Of a stretch of 64,000 bases of DNA, positions 1 to 8,712 are shown one piece after another. This stretch comes from Pseudanabaena sp. Chao 1811 (GTDB lineage: Bacteria; Cyanobacteriota; Cyanobacteriia; Pseudanabaenales; Pseudanabaenaceae): assembly GCF_027942295.1 (NCBI RefSeq), contig NZ_CP101416.1:3520501-3584500 (forward strand). The letters run 5' to 3'. The position numbers and the translations under genes are program-made. Positions within the stretch are counted from its first letter, which is position 1. Each line of letters begins with the position of its first letter. The notes under the pieces are model-generated. The model was not told the origin of the DNA and did not search any database. It saw nothing but the letters and a program-made list of their open reading frames with translations.

Positions 1-1
1 A

Positions 2-2659
2 TGTTCAACTATCCGCAATTGGGAAGAAGTAGATTTACGTTTACTTCAACAGTTATCAGTGCAACTAGCGATCGCGATTCAACAGGCAGAACTCTATCAA
101 AATCTCCAAAAACTTAATTTATCCTTAGAAGAAAAAGTCCAACAACGGACTGCGGAATTACAAGATCGAGAACAAAAATTACGCCAAAGCGAGGACTTGT
201 TAAAAACTTCCTTTAATAATGCTCCTGTAGGCATGGCAACTCTTAGTTTGGAAGGTAAATTCCTAACGGTGAATCAAGAAATTTGCAAAATATATGGATA
301 TTCTGCAAGAGAATTACTCCACATGAAGGCGATCGACATTACGCATCCAGACTATATAGACATAACTATAGATTCCTTGAACAAATTAATATCTGGGGAA
401 ACAGCAAATATCACCATAGAAAAACAATATATTCATAAAGATGGAAAACCTATTGATGCAGTTAGCCATGTGAGCCTAGTGCATGATATGGATAATAACC
501 CTGTTCAGTTTGTGGTGAGTGTGGAAGATGTCACGGAACGGAAACTGAATGAAGCAAAATTGGCGGCTGCGAAAGTTGCGGAGGCTTCTAACAAAGCAAA
601 GAGTGAATTTTTAGCAGCGATGAGTCATGAGCTTCGTACTCCGATGAATGCGGTAATTGGTATGACTGGGCTATTGAGTAATACCCAACTTTCCAGTCAA
701 CAGCAGCAATTTGTATCAGTTATTCGTCAGGGTGGCGAAGTATTACTGTCGGTAATCAATAAAATTTTAGACTTCTCTCAAATTGAATCGGGCAGTATCG
801 AATTAGAAGAGAGTTCCTTTGATTTAAGGAACTGTATTGAAGAGATTCTCGATTTGATGGCATCTAATACTGCGGAAAAGGATTTAGATCTGTCTGTGTT
901 GATTGATGTTGATGTACCCGAATATATTATTAGTGACTCTACCTGTCTACGTCAGATTTTAGTAAATCTGATTGGTAATGCGATTAAATTTACCCCAAGT
1001 GGTGAAATTGCTATTACGGTCAGTTCTACTTTGATAGAACAAACCACAGATATTTACCAACTAAATTTTACTGTCAGGGATACGGGAGTTGGCATTACCC
1101 CTGAGGCAATCTCACGACTGTTTAAACCTTTCATGCAGGCAGACAGTTCCATTACCCGACAATATGGAGGCACTGGTTTAGGCTTAGCAATCTGCAAAAA
1201 ACTTTGTAATTTAATGGGGGGAGATATTCAGGTCGAGAGTGAAGTTGCTCAAGGTACGACTTTTTCCTTTTCGATCCGAGTTCAAGCGATCGCGACAGAA
1301 TCCTTAGCGATCGCCTCTGAACTAAAAAACAAACATATTCTGGTTGTTAATACCAACCCTACTATTCAAAAAATTATTCTAGTTTATGCACAATCATGGG
1401 GAATGCTTGTGCAATCTGCCTACTCTGAAGTAGAAGCCCTAAAGCATTTAGAACTATTAGACTTTGATGCTGTGATTATTGACTGGAATTTACCATCCGT
1501 TGATATTCTCGAATTAGCTAGAAATATCCATGATATTTTCCCTTCTTTACCCCTGATTCTTCTATCATCAGTATCTAATAATAATTGTCCTAGCCCTCAT
1601 TTATTTGCTGGATATTTGATCAAACCAATTACTACTTCCAAACTTTATCAATTATTCTTAAATTTATTTGCGATTAAGCAACCCCCAATTCAACTACAGC
1701 AAAATTTTACATTAGATAGTGATTTTGCCCATAAACATCCTTTAAGAACTTTAATCGTTGAGGATAACTCAGTAAATCAGCAGATTCTCCTACTCATGTT
1801 AGAACGATTAGGATATCAAGGAGATGCCGTTAGTAATGGATTAGAAGCTGTATATGCCTTAGAAAGACAAGCTTACGATTTAGTCTTTATGGATATTCAA
1901 ATGCCAATTATGGATGGATTAGCAGCTTGCCAACGTATTCGCCAATTGCCAGAACGGAACCCTTGGATTATTGGAGTTTCAGCAAATGCTTTTCGAGAAT
2001 CCCGCGAGGTAGCTTTAGCGGCTGGGATGAATGATTATCTAACTAAACCCTTAAAAATTGACGATTTAATCATTACTTTAAGCAATGTATCTGGACATTT
2101 AAGAATAAGTCAAAATATAAATGAACAGACTTTAGAGCAACCTAAATTACAATCACTAAACAATTTATATCAATCTGAACTAGCATCTCAAAATTTAGAC
2201 ATTAGTTTAGACTTGGAAGTTGATCCGTTAATAAATCAATTGCCATCTAAAGCTCTAGAAAAATCTGTAATACCCTTCGGTATTTATATTCAAAACGACT
2301 TTGCTATTTCTAATCTAGATGTGATTAATACTTCTACACTTAGTATGTTGGAGCAATCTGTAGGTAAAATATTTTTACCTGAAATTATAAGTTCTTATTT
2401 GTCAGAGGCAAACAGAGCGATCGCCTCTATGCAGGAAGCATTTAAACAACTAGATTTTGAGAAAGTTAGTTTTGAAAATCATTCCCTTAAGGGAGGCTGT
2501 GGCACTTTAGGCGCTGACAGAATGTTTGCGATCTGTAAAGATTTACAATCTTTATGCAAAGCTCAGGATCATCCCAGCAGGACTCATTTGATAGAGATAG
2601 CACTGCAAAAGCTAGAATTTGAGTATGACAAGGTCTATCAATTTTTTCATCAGTACTGA
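2..2659 (+). CDS. Hybrid sensor histidine kinase (5' end outside window)
   Basis: The reading frame is open from base 2, and the residues before the first possible start (GTG at 59) look like the end of a GAF domain running into a coiled coil, so the gene starts upstream. Numbering from that GTG, the order is coiled coil (about 15-50), PAS (50-160), HisKA with phospho-acceptor His190 in MSHELRTPMN, and HATPase with the N box NLIGNAIKFTPSG plus DTGVGI and GGTGLGLAI. Next come a first receiver with Asp475 that lacks the usual acidic pair (it reads VVNTNPT), a second canonical receiver (VEDN, Asp612, K in LTKPL), and a C-terminal Hpt domain (His808 in NHSLKGG). It should run a His-Asp-His phosphorelay in the cytoplasm. 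The input signal and the partner regulator are unknown. Confidence 0.95.
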   Translation, partial: CSTIRNWEEVDLRLLQQLSVQLAIAIQQAELYQNLQKLNLSLEEKVQQRTAELQDREQKLRQSEDLLKTSFNNAPVGMATLSLEGKFLTVNQEICKIYGYSARELLHMKAIDITHPDYIDITIDSLNKLISGETANITIEKQYIHKDGKPIDAVSHVSLVHDMDNNPVQFVVSVEDVTERKLNEAKLAAAKVAEASNKAKSEFLAAMSHELRTPMNAVIGMTGLLSNTQLSSQQQQFVSVIRQGGEVLLSVINKILDFSQIESGSIELEESSFDLRNCIEEILDLMASNTAEKDLDLSVLIDVDVPEYIISDSTCLRQILVNLIGNAIKFTPSGEIAITVSSTLIEQTTDIYQLNFTVRDTGVGITPEAISRLFKPFMQADSSITRQYGGTGLGLAICKKLCNLMGGDIQVESEVAQGTTFSFSIRVQAIATESLAIASELKNKHILVVNTNPTIQKIILVYAQSWGMLVQSAYSEVEALKHLELLDFDAVIIDWNLPSVDILELARNIHDIFPSLPLILLSSVSNNNCPSPHLFAGYLIKPITTSKLYQLFLNLFAIKQPPIQLQQNFTLDSDFAHKHPLRTLIVEDNSVNQQILLLMLERLGYQGDAVSNGLEAVYALERQAYDLVFMDIQMPIMDGLAACQRIRQLPERNPWIIGVSANAFRESREVALAAGMNDYLTKPLKIDDLIITLSNVSGHLRISQNINEQTLEQPKLQSLNNLYQSELASQNLDISLDLEVDPLINQLPSKALEKSVIPFGIYIQNDFAISNLDVINTSTLSMLEQSVGKIFLPEIISSYLSEANRAIASMQEAFKQLDFEKVSFENHSLKGGCGTLGADRMFAICKDLQSLCKAQDHPSRTHLIEIALQKLEFEYDKVYQFFHQY

Positions 2660-3077
2660 TGTTATATGGAAGTTTGTAAAGACTTCACCCCTATCTCCTC
2701 TACTGTGGGGAAGTAGAAGAAGAAAATAATATAGATTTTACTCTTTTTTCCTGTGGGAGAAGAGTTTGGGAGATGAATGTTCCACTTAACGTCAGTCAGT
2801 AATCAAAGAAAATGGAGGAGTTAAATTAGCGTTATTCTCTTTTGTGTCTTATTTCTCAACTAAAGTAATTGTATAGAAAGACTAAATCATTTGTAGATTT
2901 TGGGATTTGTGGAAGCACACCCCTGCGGGGTGCTTCCACAAACTATTTAGGATTGCTATAGCTATATCCTAGTTATCGTGATTTCTTATCAAATTATTGG
3001 GTTTTCGTTTAGGGCGCAAAGCGCTATAGTTATGTTCAGTATCGTAATATTCGCAATATTATCAGGGGCCTCAGCTT
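2660..3077. other. Intergenic region with a palindromic repeat
   Basis: This AT-rich gap of 418 bases lies between the kinase and the DHH gene. It holds the palindromic repeat at 2892-2960 and a short GC-rich dyad near 3013 (GCGCAAAGCGC). I see no gene in it. A promoter for the DHH gene is expected here but I cannot place one with confidence. Confidence 0.5.
2892..2960. repeat. Palindromic intergenic repeat, family A copy 1
   Basis: TGTAGATTTTGGG leads into a hairpin with arms TTTGTGGAAGCAC and its complement (tip CCCCTGCGGGG), followed by ATTTAGGATTGCTATA. The same flanks around a hairpin of different arm sequence recur at 57372-57442, so this is a dispersed repeat and not just a terminator. 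Confidence 0.75.
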
Positions 3078-4040
3078 ATGTCAGCCGCAACCAAAAAATA
3101 CCGATTAATTACCCGAAGTGATTTTGACGGTGTTGTTAGCGCAGTATTGCTAAAAGAACTGGATATGATCAACGAAATCCTATTTGTACATCCCAAAGAT
3201 GTACAGGATGGGAAAGTAGAGGTTTGCGATCGCGATATTTTGACCAATTTACCCTATATAGAAGGTGCTTACTTAATTTTTGATCACCATATGAGTGAGA
3301 CCATGCGGGTTTATGATACACCTGAGAACCATATTATCGAAGGTGAAGCCCCATCAGCCGCTAGAGTAGTTTATAACTACTATGGAGGAAAATTAAAGTT
3401 TCCCAATATCTCACAAGCGATGATGCAGGCGGTTGACAAGTGTGACTCGGCTCAGTTCGACATGGATGACATTCTGCATCCTCAAGGTTGGGTATTGTTA
3501 AGTTTCTTGATGGATTCACGCACAGGTTTAGGAAGATTTCGCGAGTTTAGTATTTCCAACTATGCGTTGATGATGGAGTTAGTGGAAGCCTGTCGGACGA
3601 TGACAATTGAGGAAATCATGGAGCTTCCTAATGTCAAAGAGCGGGTAGAACTCTATTTTGTGCAGCAAGAAATCTTTAAGAAACAGATTCAGCATTGTGC
3701 CGAAGTTCACGATAAGCTAGTCGTTCTGAATTTACAAAATGAATCCACGATCTATGCTGGCAATCGGTTTATGGTGTATGCCCTCTATCCTGATTGTAAT
3801 ATCTCGATCCATCGGATGTGGGGCAGACAACACCAAAACACCGTATTTGCGGCAGGGAAGTCCGTTCTCAATCGTACCTGTCCAATCAATATCGGTGAGT
3901 TGATGTTGAGGTACGAAGGAGGGGGACATGCTAATGCAGGTACTTGTCAGATTGACAATGAGCGAGCGGATGAAGTTCAGCAAGAGCTAATTGACATCAT
4001 TACGCGGAATAATGTGGTGCAATCAGTGACTCTAACTTAG
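3078..4040 (+). CDS. DHH-family phosphoesterase
   Basis: The 320-residue protein has the DHH superfamily motifs in order: RSDFDG near the N-terminus (Asp15, Asp17), FDHH (Asp69, His70, His71) and the C-terminal DHHA1-type motif GGGHANAG (from residue 281). DHH enzymes are metal-dependent phosphoesterases; the cyanobacterial members are often labelled exopolyphosphatase or oligoribonuclease-like, but the substrate cannot be read from the sequence. The start is ATG, preceded by a weak AGGGG. Its 3' end overlaps the convergent rdgB gene by 41 bases. Confidence 0.85.
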   Translation: MSAATKKYRLITRSDFDGVVSAVLLKELDMINEILFVHPKDVQDGKVEVCDRDILTNLPYIEGAYLIFDHHMSETMRVYDTPENHIIEGEAPSAARVVYNYYGGKLKFPNISQAMMQAVDKCDSAQFDMDDILHPQGWVLLSFLMDSRTGLGRFREFSISNYALMMELVEACRTMTIEEIMELPNVKERVELYFVQQEIFKKQIQHCAEVHDKLVVLNLQNESTIYAGNRFMVYALYPDCNISIHRMWGRQHQNTVFAAGKSVLNRTCPINIGELMLRYEGGGHANAGTCQIDNERADEVQQELIDIITRNNVVQSVTLT

Positions 4041-4611
4041 AGCGCAGGATAGTGAGAGCATTTGCCCGATGGCTAATTTGCGATTTTACTTCAGGGGCGA
4101 TTTCACCAAAGGTTTGCTGGAGATCTGGCACTAAGAAAATCGGATCATAGCCAAACCCACTATTTCCCCGTGGCATATCGGCGATGATGCCTTTACAAAT
4201 ACCAACGGCATCGGCAGTTATCTTGCCATCGGGTGAGGCGATCGCGATCGCGCAAACAAACTGGGCTTCGCGATTAGGATGATCGCCAAGTTCCTTTAAA
4301 ACGCGATTGATGCGATCAAGATCAGTCTCTGCATATCTCGCCGAAAGTACTCCTGGAGCACCATTAAGGGCAATTACCTCTAGTCCTGAATCATCAGCGA
4401 TCGCCCATTCGTTAGTAGCGATCGCAACTTGAGAGGCTTTGAGATGAGCATTCTCAATAAAAGTTTCTCCTGTTTCTTCAACATCGATACTGTCAGGCTT
4501 GGCAATTAGAGTTACGCCTAGATTAGCCAAATAAGCACGAAACTCTTCTATTTTTCCAGCATTTCCACTGGCAATTACTAACTTTTGCAATTGACTTGAT
4601 AACTCGGACAT
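4000..4611 (-). CDS. rdgB: RdgB/HAM1 non-canonical purine NTP pyrophosphatase
   Basis: This 203-residue protein shows the family motifs ASGNAGKIEEF (substrate-binding Ser/Asn/Lys near the N-terminus), IADDSGLEV, GAPGVLSARYA, GFGYDPIF and SHRANAL. The enzyme hydrolyses dITP, XTP and similar damaged purine nucleotides to monophosphates, keeping them out of DNA and RNA. Length and motifs are complete. The gene runs opposite to the DHH gene, and the two coding ends overlap by 41 bases, so no terminator can lie between them. Confidence 0.95.
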   Translation of the reverse strand: MSELSSQLQKLVIASGNAGKIEEFRAYLANLGVTLIAKPDSIDVEETGETFIENAHLKASQVAIATNEWAIADDSGLEVIALNGAPGVLSARYAETDLDRINRVLKELGDHPNREAQFVCAIAIASPDGKITADAVGICKGIIADMPRGNSGFGYDPIFLVPDLQQTFGEIAPEVKSQISHRANALTILRSKLESLIAPHYSA

Positions 4612-4659
4612 TTTTAAACCATTGTTTTTTATAAATCTTAACGTCAGTTCAAAGGAACT

Positions 4660-4700
4660 GGAAAGTGTTAAGAATCGCTATAAAATTCTTACCACTTTCC
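4660..4700 (-). terminator. Hairpin downstream of the DUF3352 gene
   Basis: GGAAAGTG-TAAGAAT pairs with ATTCTTA-CACTTTCC across a short loop. It lies between the end of the DUF3352 gene and the start of rdgB. There is no good U-run, so it may be a processing or weak termination site. Confidence 0.4.
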
Positions 4701-4764
4701 GCAATTAGCGCCGTACAAAGCACGACACTAATTACTATGAACTCACGTACTTGTTAATAGCTTC

Positions 4765-6825
4765 CTAGTGCTTGATACCCAAGAAGAAATCAGACTGGAA
4801 GCGATCGCTAGTTTCAGAATAGACAAAAACAGCACCACCTAGTTTATTGATTGCTCTTTGAATAGGTTCAGGCAACTCAGATGGTTTGCTCGGATTGTCT
4901 GAATTAGGTGCATCAATATTAGGGAGGAACTCTGACGACAAAAACTTCGCTACTTGTTTGGCAATCGCATTGGCATTGAGATAAAAGTAACCAAAATTAG
5001 GTTGAGGCATATCGGCGATCGCATCGCGGAAATCCTCGGACTCCGCAAGGGCAGGCTTAGGGATGGGAATAAAAGCAGAGGCAGTACTTGCGCCCAAAGT
5101 TAGTAATAAAGTTTGGCGATCGCGCCATCCATAGGCAAAAATACTTTGAGTTTTACCAAGTTCGCGATTGTCAGGGAATTCAAAACTGGTCAATAAAGTA
5201 GTGCCAACTTGACGTTTTTTTACTTGGATGAAATTTTTCCCAACCTTGGTAAGATATTTCGTCAATTTATTGAGGGTAGCATTGGCAGCTTCAGGCTTTG
5301 ATGTACGGATTAATGCTCCCACGGTAAGATCAACGCCAATCTCTTTAAATGGAGCGCGATCGCTAGGGAATAATACCAATGCATATTCGCCATCAATCCA
5401 AGAAATAACATCCTTCTCAAGGTCAATATCTAATCCAGAACCAACAATTAAAGGAGCAAGCATTCGGAATCCCTCAATCAGGATTTTGTAGCTTGGCTGG
5501 AGCTTTGACTCTTCCACAAACCACTGCCATTGACGATTGAGATTGCGGCTAGTAATGGCTCCGTAAACATTGGAAGGCAAAAATGAGAGGAGACGATCAC
5601 GGGTTTGTGTATCCTTGGGTTGTGGCGATCTCACTTCCGAAAAATAGCTATTACTCTGACTCCGTATCCCCTTTGGCGTTATCCATGTAAATAGATCAAC
5701 ACTGTTATACTGGCTCAAGGTATATTTCAATCCCTGAATATATTCTTCACGGCTAAATCCAGGGATTTCGGTGGTTTCAGGGATCTCCGTAGCAAGCGCT
5801 TCCCATAGTTGACCGATATTTTTAAAATCTCCATACCCTGCAATCAGAGAACGATTCCATAGGGGATTATTCAGCGATCGCAAAAAGAGTTGATTATCTG
5901 CTAGTGATGGCAAAGCTTCCTCAGGTTTTGAGGCTAACTGCTCTGGGGAATTAGCAGTAGCGAGATCAATCATCTGCTGAATCGCCTGTTGATCCGAAGC
6001 AATTACTGCAACTCCACTGGGTAACTTGGCGATCGCCAAACGTTTAAATCCAATTTCTGGGAATTTCGGGATATTATCCGCACCTGTATCAGAATGATGA
6101 GGTTTTTCTTGGGGGTCTTGCGCTGAATGGTTAGCGATTGGAGCTTGTAAGCGCTTGAGATTTGGAGATTTTACGGCCTTAGATGGTAATGCTTGCGGAG
6201 ATTCTTCTGGTTCTGAGATATCCGTATCTTGTAATTGCCATTCCCAAATCTTGACATTTCGGTATAGCCTTTCCGTGGGTTTTGGCAAATCCAACCCTTT
6301 TAACTTTTTGATAAAAGCTTCAAATTGTTGATGATCACTCACCGCAGATAGAGCCGCAAATGTTACTTCTACTTTCCGCTCAGGATTGTCCAAAAATGCG
6401 ATCGCCAATTCTGTACCTAGCCAAGGCTGGACATCTTTAGCAAATGATAGTTGTGAAGATTGACCCAAAAAGCTAAGTAATTTATCTATCGCCGCAAGAG
6501 GATTTTGGGCAGGAATTTTAAATTGTTCAGTTGTTTGCCAAGAATCTTGATTTACATCAACAATTAACATGCCAAGGACGCTATTAGGAAGCTGTTTTGC
6601 CATATTTAAAGATCGTTGGGCAAACGTATATACCCTAAGCTCTCTAGACTCTATAAAATTATTCGTTGTCCGACCAGGCAAAACGCTCTGAACCTTCAGA
6701 TCTTTTGATGTTTGACCTATGGGACTATTACTGAATGTCGATAGACTATTAACTGAGGTAGCGATCACGGGCAGAGCCGATGCACTTGCCGTAACCGCAA
6801 AAATCGTAGCAAACAAACTCCTCAC
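4765..6825 (-). CDS. DUF3352-type secreted or membrane-anchored protein
   Basis: This 686-residue protein opens with a basic-hydrophobic stretch (MRSLFATIFAVTASASALPV) that looks like a signal peptide or anchor. The body resembles the cyanobacterial DUF3352 family: LPNSVLGMLIVDVNQ, repeated short Pro/Ser-rich segments and a C-terminal FGYFYLNANAIAKQ region. A low-complexity Pro/Ser/Glu insert lies at about residues 200-250. Function is unknown; the N-terminus suggests an extracytoplasmic location. The start is ATG at 6825. It reads in the same direction as the Hpt gene upstream, with a 44-base gap, so co-transcription is possible. Confidence 0.75.
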   Translation of the reverse strand: MRSLFATIFAVTASASALPVIATSVNSLSTFSNSPIGQTSKDLKVQSVLPGRTTNNFIESRELRVYTFAQRSLNMAKQLPNSVLGMLIVDVNQDSWQTTEQFKIPAQNPLAAIDKLLSFLGQSSQLSFAKDVQPWLGTELAIAFLDNPERKVEVTFAALSAVSDHQQFEAFIKKLKGLDLPKPTERLYRNVKIWEWQLQDTDISEPEESPQALPSKAVKSPNLKRLQAPIANHSAQDPQEKPHHSDTGADNIPKFPEIGFKRLAIAKLPSGVAVIASDQQAIQQMIDLATANSPEQLASKPEEALPSLADNQLFLRSLNNPLWNRSLIAGYGDFKNIGQLWEALATEIPETTEIPGFSREEYIQGLKYTLSQYNSVDLFTWITPKGIRSQSNSYFSEVRSPQPKDTQTRDRLLSFLPSNVYGAITSRNLNRQWQWFVEESKLQPSYKILIEGFRMLAPLIVGSGLDIDLEKDVISWIDGEYALVLFPSDRAPFKEIGVDLTVGALIRTSKPEAANATLNKLTKYLTKVGKNFIQVKKRQVGTTLLTSFEFPDNRELGKTQSIFAYGWRDRQTLLLTLGASTASAFIPIPKPALAESEDFRDAIADMPQPNFGYFYLNANAIAKQVAKFLSSEFLPNIDAPNSDNPSKPSELPEPIQRAINKLGGAVFVYSETSDRFQSDFFLGIKH

Positions 6826-6869
6826 TGAAAACCCTCTTGAGAATTTATTGAATACAGCGTCTAAATAAT

Positions 6870-8009
6870 TTATGGCAAATTACAACTTGAAAGTTTCGCT
6901 AAAAATGTTAAATACTGAGCCTGAAACTCTTTTGCCTTCGCATCTTTAGATTGATGCCACGATGCCAACCACAATGGTGTGGGGAAATGCCCATCAGGAG
7001 GATTCTGTGAATGCACTGCATTGGATGGAATCCACGAACCATTTTGTCGCCAACCGACGCGATCGCTAAAGGATTGCCAACCCTTCATGGCTTTGTCTTC
7101 TTCGATAACTGCCCCAAAGATATTACTGACTTCATCGGCGGAAGTACTTGGAGCAGAACTAACGGGAACCTTAGCTGTCACAGTCTGCTTGTTGGCATCA
7201 GCAGGAATTAACTGCAACAACTGTTGGGAAACCTTAATTTCATTTGCCTTCTGCGCTAGAACCTGTTCTTGAGCCTGTTTTACTTCCTTAATCAGAATTG
7301 GAGCAAGATTGCGAAATTGATTGTTAGGATTGGTGACTGCCGAACGGACGGACTGAATCATCACTGACCAAGCGACAAGATTAAAGCGATCGCCCATTTC
7401 CTGTAACTGTGCACAAATGTTTTCAAGATTTTGGCGACTGCGAGGGCTATCTGGTTGCTTGAATAATTCCAGCATATTGCGTAGCTTAATTGGCACTTCC
7501 GACTGGAAGACTCCCAGCATCGCTCTAGTGTCCGTCTTCGGTGCTGATTTAGCAACGAGTACAGTTTGGGTGTCGATTTCTTGCCCTGAAATTAAATTTT
7601 GTAGGTGGGCTTTCAAGTTCGCAAAGATTTGATCGGAGCCAGACATAATTCCATCAACGGCATCTTTGGTTAGTCCATAGGGACTTTGAAGCAGTTCTAC
7701 TAACTCTTGCAATTTATCAAAGGCTTGCAAAAACAGTGTTTGTAGATGCTGATCAACTTGAAAGTCGTTATTTTCACGCATAACTTTGAAATAGTCTTCA
7801 AAATTATGTGCAACATGTTGAATACTGCTAAAGCCCAACATTGCAGCTCCCCCCTTAATTGAATGGGCTGCACGAAATATCTCATTTACCGACTCCGCAT
7901 TCCCCATGAGCGATTCTAAATTCAGCAGCCCCGATTCAATAGTTTGCAGATGCTCTTTGGCTTCCTCGATGAAGTACATCGTAATCTGCTTTTGCTTATC
8001 TTGATCCAT
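6870..8009 (-). CDS. Orphan Hpt-domain protein
   Basis: The N-terminal 130 residues form a CheA/PilL-like histidine phosphotransfer domain: an acidic helix (FIEEAKEHLQTIESGLLNLE) and the phospho-acceptor motif AAHSIKGGAAMLG with His49. The remaining 250 residues match nothing I recognise, and there is no kinase (HATPase) or CheW domain. It should therefore receive phosphate from a separate kinase or act as a relay shuttle. The start ATG at 8009 has AAGGGA upstream. It lies downstream of the Trypco1-like gene in the same direction, which suggests a shared transcript. Whether it partners the hybrid kinase at the window start is unknown. Confidence 0.85.
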   Translation of the reverse strand: MDQDKQKQITMYFIEEAKEHLQTIESGLLNLESLMGNAESVNEIFRAAHSIKGGAAMLGFSSIQHVAHNFEDYFKVMRENNDFQVDQHLQTLFLQAFDKLQELVELLQSPYGLTKDAVDGIMSGSDQIFANLKAHLQNLISGQEIDTQTVLVAKSAPKTDTRAMLGVFQSEVPIKLRNMLELFKQPDSPRSRQNLENICAQLQEMGDRFNLVAWSVMIQSVRSAVTNPNNQFRNLAPILIKEVKQAQEQVLAQKANEIKVSQQLLQLIPADANKQTVTAKVPVSSAPSTSADEVSNIFGAVIEEDKAMKGWQSFSDRVGWRQNGSWIPSNAVHSQNPPDGHFPTPLWLASWHQSKDAKAKEFQAQYLTFLAKLSSCNLP

Positions 8010-8082
8010 GACACTGATCCCTTTAAATCTTTAAGTTTTTATTGCTAAAGGATTAGCGACGCATTGCGCCTTTTCTCCTAAC

Positions 8083-8661
8083 TCAACCCAGAATGGACGA
8101 CATATAGATTTGATTTTGAGAGCTAAATCCATAATGTCCTTGACTATGTTTCTGCCACAGTCCATCGATAGTTTGCAGGACTTCACAAGGAATTTGTTTA
8201 ATATCCTCTGCCGAAAGTACTGAGCCAAGATTTTTGTTGGCAGCTTGGCACATCAGATTCCATGTTTCTTGATTTGCGTCCTGCCATTTGCTATTGGCTA
8301 GCAAATTTTGTAATTTATCGTAACTGATCCCTGTACTAGGGATTAATGCTGCGGGTGCAGAACCCGCACTTACCACAACTTTACTGGAACGACGAAATCT
8401 TAAAGTAATCGCACCATTGCTTTGTCCATCACCCAATAAAACAGCTTCACCCGTAGCTGTTAGTTTAATTGCTACTTCGACCTCATCTAGAGCTAGCCCA
8501 TCAGATTGATTAGTAGTACTTTCAGTCGCCAGTTGTTGGACTAAGTTGGCAACTCGTTGAATACTTTCTTTAACCTTGTTGGTGCTGATTGACTTGATCG
8601 ACTCACCGTGGGTGCGATCGCCATTTGCCACAAATTCAATTAGTATTTCTTCGCTATTCAT
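8083..8661 (-). CDS. Trypco1-like (CU044_2847-type) protein
   Basis: This 192-residue protein starts with a short beta-rich segment (EEILIEFVANG). The segment LDEVEVAIKLTATGEAV, followed by ITLRFRR, resembles the trypsin-co-occurring Trypco1 domain, which usually reads like EVEFGIKL...GA. The C-terminal 90 residues are unlike that domain and I do not recognise them. AAGGA lies 5 bases before the ATG, so the start is well supported. No trypsin-like protease is adjacent, although that is the usual partner of this domain. The domain call is tentative; the gene itself is secure by context and coding character. Confidence 0.55.
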   Translation of the reverse strand: MNSEEILIEFVANGDRTHGESIKSISTNKVKESIQRVANLVQQLATESTTNQSDGLALDEVEVAIKLTATGEAVLLGDGQSNGAITLRFRRSSKVVVSAGSAPAALIPSTGISYDKLQNLLANSKWQDANQETWNLMCQAANKNLGSVLSAEDIKQIPCEVLQTIDGLWQKHSQGHYGFSSQNQIYMSSILG

Positions 8662-8712
8662 GACATCCTTGTGTGGGCTAGTTACTAGATTAAGACAATT
8701 TCTACTAAAATT

